In this document: positions 7,770-10,449 of the stretch, in pieces
Layout of the letters: every line of letters starts with the position of its first letter
How positions within the stretch are numbered: the stretch's first letter is position 1
Assembly (NCBI GenBank): GCA_031548675.1
Contig: JAVBQU010000045.1
Location: 1 to 10,449 of the forward strand
DNA: 10,449 nucleotides
DNA from: JAVBQU01 sp031548675
Lineage (GTDB): Bacteria > Bacteroidota > Bacteroidia > Bacteroidales > P3
Direction of reading: 5' to 3'
The notes under the pieces: model-generated
What the model saw: the letters and a program-made list of their open reading frames with translations, nothing else
What the model was told of the DNA's origin: nothing
Databases searched by the model: none
Program-made: the position numbers and the translations under genes

Positions 7770-7833
7770 ACAAGTTGACGAGATACGAGATACAAGTTCT
7801 TTTGCGTTAGTATCTTGTGTCTCGTCAACTTGT
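7770..7833. repeat. Long hairpin element L between the nuclease gene and the iron-sulfur pair
   Basis: The 82-base spacer is dominated by this inverted repeat. Arms 7771-7793 and 7810-7832 pair over 23 positions with two differences, both of which would be G-U pairs in RNA; one more A-T pair closes it at 7770/7833. The loop is about 16 bases. Key words are CAAGTTGACGAGA and TCTCGTCAACTTG. On the minus strand it starts 6 bases after the nuclease stop and is not followed by a clear U-run, so it is not a standard terminator, though it could stabilise or attenuate the message. It shares its vocabulary with element R on the other side of the nuclease gene. Confidence 0.85.
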
Positions 7834-7838
7834 ATCTT

Positions 7839-8834
7839 TTATTGCTGTAATTCCTTTTTTAATTCTTCCAGTAATTGTTTTTCTGACGGTAAATAGAGTT
7901 GATATTTACTGGTTAATATTTTTGTGTTATTTTCCGGTAAGGAATACTTTACCAATGTGTTATTTTTATCTGCGCAAAGCAAAATTCCAATCGTTGGGTT
8001 TTCATCTTGCAGTTTTTCGTTGCGGTCATAGTAGTTGACATACATTTGCAGTTGTCCGATATCTTCGTGAGTTATCTTTTTAGTTTTGATTTCAATGACC
8101 ACAAAGCAACGCAACAAGCGGTTGTAAAATACCAAATCAACAAAAAATTCATCATCTTCCAACAAGATTCGTTTTTGGCGGGCAACAAACGAAAATCCGT
8201 TTCCCAATTCTAATAAAAACGCTTGCAAATGCGTAATCAGCGTACTTTCCAAATCCCTTTCATAATAAGCCGATTCTTGTTTCAGCCCTAAAAACTCCAA
8301 CACCATCGGGTCTTTGATAATTTCTGAAGGATTTTCAGGAATGCGTTCCCTTCGTGCAACTTCCAGTACGGCTTTTTTATCGTTACTCAACAGCAAACGT
8401 TCATACAATCCAGAATTGATTTGCCTTTCCAGTTCTCGCCCTGTCCAAGCATTGTGTAAAGCTTCGTGTTCGTAATATTCGCGCTTGTCATTGTTATCAA
8501 TGTGTATCAGCAATTTGTATTGATACCAGTTGAATTGCGTCCGCAGTGCGGACGCAATTGGATAAAGCAAATAAAATCGACGACTTCGTTCCAACTGCCT
8601 AACAGAAAACCCGCTTCCAAACTCAGGCTCAAGCTGCTCTGCTAAATTGCGAAGAAGATAAGTACCATATTCGGCTCGTTCTTTTCCTTGTTGTTCTTCC
8701 ACTACAATGCGTTCGCCCAATTGCCAATACATCGCAACCCGCTGAAAATCGACGCTACGGATAGCAGCGACTCGCGAGGTAGCGATAATGTCCTTGATAT
8801 CGCGGACAAAATGGTTATTGAGCGTTAGTTCCAT
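7839..8834 (-). CDS. yhcG: YhcG-type PDDEXK nuclease (DUF1016)
   Basis: This 331-residue protein has both YhcG domains. The N-terminal helical DUF1016_N part (about 10-165) includes VAMYWQLGERIVVEEQQGKERAEYGTYLL (33-61) and GSGFSVRQLERSRRFYLLYP (73-92). The C-terminal PDDEXK domain (about 175-325) carries FFVDLVFYN with D233 and VVIEIKTKK with E248 and K250, the expected catalytic D...ExK, followed by GQLQMYVNYYD (260-270). Family members are nucleases linked to DNA recombination or defence and are often carried by mobile or defence islands; the exact role is not settled. It is intact, slightly shorter than many homologs, and lies in the operon direction between mvhD and its iron-sulfur partners, where it has no metabolic reason to be. 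Both flanking spacers are hairpin repeats. A 27-base near-perfect palindrome lies inside the gene at 8533-8559. Confidence 0.92.
   Translation of the reverse strand: MELTLNNHFVRDIKDIIATSRVAAIRSVDFQRVAMYWQLGERIVVEEQQGKERAEYGTYLLRNLAEQLEPEFGSGFSVRQLERSRRFYLLYPIASALRTQFNWYQYKLLIHIDNNDKREYYEHEALHNAWTGRELERQINSGLYERLLLSNDKKAVLEVARRERIPENPSEIIKDPMVLEFLGLKQESAYYERDLESTLITHLQAFLLELGNGFSFVARQKRILLEDDEFFVDLVFYNRLLRCFVVIEIKTKKITHEDIGQLQMYVNYYDRNEKLQDENPTIGILLCADKNNTLVKYSLPENNTKILTSKYQLYLPSEKQLLEELKKELQQ
8533..8559. repeat. 27-base palindrome inside the yhcG coding sequence
   Basis: Arms AATTGCGTCCGCA (8533-8545) and TGCGGACGCAATT (8547-8559) are exact reverse complements around one central base. The core is clearly richer in G+C than the surrounding gene. 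In the protein it encodes roughly IASALRTQF (residues 93-101), just before the conserved NWYQYKLLI segment. It could be a small inserted palindromic element that keeps the reading frame, or a chance result of codon choice. Confidence 0.8.
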
Positions 8835-8841
8835 AGTTTTT

Positions 8842-8921
8842 TTAGTAAACGTGTAAACTAGTAGACGAGCAAACGAGTGGTTTTAACTTGTCAACTCGTT
8901 TACTAATCACTTGTTTACTAA
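8842..8921. repeat. Imperfect hairpin/word-repeat element R between mvhD and the nuclease gene
   Basis: The 88-base spacer is almost filled by repeated short words. The outer arms TTAGTAAAC (8842-8850) and GTTTACTAA (8913-8921) pair perfectly. Inside, CTAGTAGACGAG (8858-8869) pairs imperfectly with CTCGTTTACTAA (8895-8906). The variants TAAACG, GACGAG, AAACGAG, ACTTGT, AACTCGTTTACTAA and TTGTTTACTAA recur like degenerate tandem units. ACTTGTCAACTCG in the middle resembles CTCGTCAACTTG of element L. Such low-complexity inverted spacers may be scattered through the genome; only this window is available. Confidence 0.7.
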
Positions 8922-8922
8922 T

Positions 8923-9369
8923 CTAAAGTTCCTGTTCCATCCAAACCTCGTTATTAATCTCTTGGAATTTTTTGTAAGGTCCCATTTCTCTAACGCGGTC
9001 AACAGTGGTGTTTACCACATCAGCCCATTTGGCACCTTCGGCAGCCGATACCCAAGTAAATTGAATACGATCAACCTCAATACCCATAAAATCAAGCAGT
9101 GTGCGGAACATCGTCCAACGACGACGCGCGTGGAAATTGCCCGAAGTATAATGACAATCGTTCGGATGGCAACCCGATACAATCACGCCATCAGCACCAT
9201 TGGCAAAGGCTTTGATCAACAACATAAAATCGATACGCCCCGTACATGGAAAACGGATAATCTTCACATTGGGCGAATATTTTATACGGCTTGTGCCCGT
9301 CAAATCCGCTCCGGCATATGTACACCAGTTGCAGACAAAGGCTACTACTTTTGGTTCAAAATCAGACAT
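8923..9369 (-). CDS. mvhD: MvhD/FlxD-like hydrogenase iron-sulfur subunit
   Basis: This 148-residue protein is a complete member of the MvhD family (PF02662 type), the iron-sulfur subunit that links an electron-donating module to HdrA in heterodisulfide-reductase-like complexes. The cluster-binding cysteines are visible in FVCNWCTYAGADL (11-23; C13, C16), FPCTGRID (40-47; C42) and GADGVIVSGCHPNDCHYTSGN (58-78; C67, C72). The usual upstream neighbour is hdrA, and a 33-codon C-terminal remnant of an upstream ORF ends 11 bases before the ATG. The usual downstream neighbours, two dicluster proteins, are present but now lie beyond a nuclease gene. The gene is intact; whether it still has an HdrA partner depends on the rest of the genome. 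It is cytoplasmic, with no membrane segment. Confidence 0.9.
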   Translation of the reverse strand: MSDFEPKVVAFVCNWCTYAGADLTGTSRIKYSPNVKIIRFPCTGRIDFMLLIKAFANGADGVIVSGCHPNDCHYTSGNFHARRRWTMFRTLLDFMGIEVDRIQFTWVSAAEGAKWADVVNTTVDRVREMGPYKKFQEINNEVWMEQEL

Positions 9370-9380
9370 AAGTCAGGTTT

Positions 9381-9482
9381 TTAGTTCTTTAGTTCTTCTT
9401 CAATTTCTTCAATCGTAGGCAAACTCCCTTTAAAATCTTCGGGAAAAGCCTTTTCATCGCCAACTTGGTGACGAATTACATT
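9381..9482 (-). pseudogene. C-terminal 33-codon remnant of the gene upstream of mvhD, probably hdrA
   Basis: The frame is open from 9482 to the TAA at 9381-9383 and encodes VIRHQVGDEKAFPEDF (from 9479) followed by a C-terminal segment rich in glutamate, ending EEELKN. It has no start codon, and in-frame stops TAA (9483-9485) and TGA (9486-9488 on the minus strand, in a neighbouring frame) lie right at its upstream end. It reads like a genuine protein C-terminus and ends 11 bases before the mvhD ATG, as an operon partner should. In cognate operons that partner is normally HdrA, the flavoprotein of heterodisulfide-reductase complexes, so this is most likely what is left after the rest was lost. 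Identification as hdrA rests on synteny, since 33 residues carry no HdrA cofactor motif. Confidence 0.55.
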
Positions 9483-9627
9483 TTATCAATTAACAATAAC
9501 TTCAAAGCCACTTTTGATATTTGGAATTTCTCCAACAACTTGTTGGAAGATTCTGTTTTCTTTATTATAAAATAAATATCATTGTTTAATAAGTGATGTA
9601 TGAAAATTCGTTTATTAAATCTTTATT
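9483..9627. other. Junction region between the RhuM gene and the hdrA remnant, with a short coding-like fragment
   Basis: This 145-base AT-rich stretch holds no complete gene. On the minus strand 9486-9578 is open between two stop codons and would encode YLFYNKENRIFQQVVGEIPN followed by IKSGFEVIVN, which looks more like real protein than random AT-rich translation but has no ATG. It may be the tail of another broken gene. I do not recognise the family. A hairpin at 9524-9553 overlaps it. No TAnnTTTG promoter element for mvhD is visible on the minus strand here, so the promoter that drove the mvhD operon seems to have been lost with hdrA. Confidence 0.4.
9524..9553. repeat. Small hairpin in the junction region
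   Basis: TCCAACAA (9531-9538) and TTGTTGGA (9540-9547) are exact reverse complements around one base. Allowing one bulged base, pairing extends outward through GAATTTC and GAAGATTC to about 9524-9553. There is no T-run beside it, so it is not a clear terminator. It lies 42-71 bases on the RhuM side of the hdrA remnant and could mark a recombination site, or could be incidental. Confidence 0.45.
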
Positions 9628-10449
9628 TCATTCTTTATCAAGCTCTTTAAAGCTCTTATCAAAATCCGATTCAAACAATTTATCTTGTATCGGGCGGTAT
9701 TTTTCAAATTCATTTTCGGCATGTTCTTTGGCAAGTGCGGCAGTAATTTTGCCTGCGTTTTGTAACAATTCTTTACCATTTGCCTGCAAAATCAAGTCTA
9801 AATGCTTTGCCCAGTTTTCCATTGTAAGCGGAATCTGTTGTTTTGCATATTCTTCAGCAAAATCCAAATAACCATTGACTATTCTTCCAAGAGATTCTAA
9901 TTCGCTTGTTGTTAAGTAGTTTTTTGCAATTGACACATCGGTTTTAATAATTTTCCCATTTGGCGATTTTTCCCAAGAAGTTAATCCCATATTTTCTTTC
10001 GAATGGTCTGCCCGATTGTAAATTAATTCAGCTGCAGTATGCTTATGAATGGCAAAGTGCATTTTGTTTTGAACTTTTGCAAAAAACTCTTTGGTCACCG
10101 GCGATTCGGAATTGTAATCCATTGCAGTAGCGTAAATATCTGTAATTTTTTGATAAAAACGGCGTTCGGATAAGCGAATTTCGCGAATTTCTGCCAAAAG
10201 ACGCTCAAAATAATCTTCTCCGAGAAACGTCCCGTTTTCCATCCGTTTTTTATCAATCACATATCCTCGTAAAGCAAAATCTCGTAAAACCGTTGTTGCC
10301 CATTGACGAAATGCTGTTGCCCGTTTGGAATTTACACGATAGCCAACCGCAATAATCGCATCGAGGTTGTAGTGTTTCGTCTTGTAGATTTTACCGTCTG
10401 ATGCAGCTACCGAGAATTCCTCGGTAACTGAACTTTCATCCAATTCATT
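9628..10449 (-). CDS. RhuM-family protein, 5' end outside the window
   Basis: The frame is open from the right edge to the TGA at 9628-9630, giving 273 residues. It begins in mid-protein with NELDESSVTEEFSVAASDGK, matching the region about 50-60 residues into RhuM proteins. KHYNLDAIIAVGYRVNSKRA and TAFRQWATTVLRDFALRGYV follow, which is the RhuM signature. The middle holds DYFERLLAEIREIRLSERRFYQKITDIYATAMDY, and the C-terminal half is helical and charged. RhuM was named from a Salmonella pathogenicity island, but its molecular function is unknown. In Bacteroidota such genes are common beside restriction-modification and other mobile loci. A TTG at 10443 could be read as a start, but homology continues upstream, so the true N-terminus lies outside. 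There is no known link to electron transfer; its place next to a truncated hdrA suggests it arrived by insertion or rearrangement. Confidence 0.87.
   Translation of the reverse strand, partial: NELDESSVTEEFSVAASDGKIYKTKHYNLDAIIAVGYRVNSKRATAFRQWATTVLRDFALRGYVIDKKRMENGTFLGEDYFERLLAEIREIRLSERRFYQKITDIYATAMDYNSESPVTKEFFAKVQNKMHFAIHKHTAAELIYNRADHSKENMGLTSWEKSPNGKIIKTDVSIAKNYLTTSELESLGRIVNGYLDFAEEYAKQQIPLTMENWAKHLDLILQANGKELLQNAGKITAALAKEHAENEFEKYRPIQDKLFESDFDKSFKELDKE

Noticed and set aside
7770..7833. Hairpin L as an intrinsic terminator for yhcG
   Set aside because: No T-run follows the stem in the minus-strand direction, although an RNA effect cannot be excluded.
7757..8922. CRISPR array or IS ends around yhcG
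   Set aside because: The repeats are too few and too irregular for CRISPR, and there is no transposase or clear target-site duplication.
8911..9384. 157-residue plus-strand ORF
   Set aside because: It lies antisense to mvhD, whose cysteine motifs are unmistakable; the plus-strand translation shows no domain-like features.
9628..10443. RhuM gene read as a complete 271-residue protein starting at TTG 10443
   Set aside because: The frame continues upstream to the window edge, and the first residues match the interior of RhuM proteins, so the gene is 5'-truncated by the window.

Overview
The window looks like a chromosomal stretch from an anaerobic member of the Bacteroidota, probably Bacteroidales. 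It has AT-rich intergenic DNA and no clear Shine-Dalgarno sites. One promoter fits the phylum's pattern exactly: TTTG, 19 bases, TAnnTTTG. The gene content also fits: a DUF2723 membrane glycosyltransferase-like protein, a short-form IorA, and an AsrA/MvhD-type iron-sulfur module. Apart from one doubtful small ORF, every gene is on the minus strand, so transcription runs from high to low coordinates.

Layout from low to high coordinates. (1) 1-732 is a DUF2723 multi-pass membrane protein that runs off the left edge. (2) 872-917 is a perfect 21-bp-stem terminator that closes the iorA-iorB operon. (3) 938-3160 holds iorB and iorA, the indolepyruvate:ferredoxin oxidoreductase, with a well-formed promoter at 3222-3252. 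(4) 3367-4992 is adenine deaminase. (5) 4993-5303 is a 311-base gap holding a doubtful small membrane-protein ORF on the plus strand and a 16-bp palindrome. (6) 5304-5927 is rsmG. (7) 5936-9369 is an electron-transfer operon of two dicluster ferredoxin-type proteins and an MvhD/FlxD-like subunit, split by a YhcG-type PDDEXK nuclease gene. Both spacers around the nuclease are almost entirely hairpin-forming repeats with shared sequence words. (8) 9381-9482 is a 33-residue C-terminal scrap of the gene that should precede mvhD, most likely hdrA. (9) 9483-9627 is a junction region with another short coding-like fragment and a hairpin. (10) 9628-10449 is a RhuM-family gene that runs off the right edge.

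Functionally, the left half joins amino-acid fermentation (IorAB makes reduced ferredoxin and aryl-acyl-CoA) to purine salvage and ribosome modification. The right half appears to be a damaged or remodelled Hdr/Flx-type electron-transfer locus. The expected HdrA-like flavoprotein is reduced to its last 33 codons, and two genes typical of defence or mobile regions (YhcG nuclease and RhuM) sit inside and beside the cluster. I did not find an obviously new multi-gene system. The parts most worth checking are the hairpin-flanked nuclease insertion, the perfect palindrome inside the nuclease gene, and the hdrA break point, which could be a real rearrangement or an assembly join.
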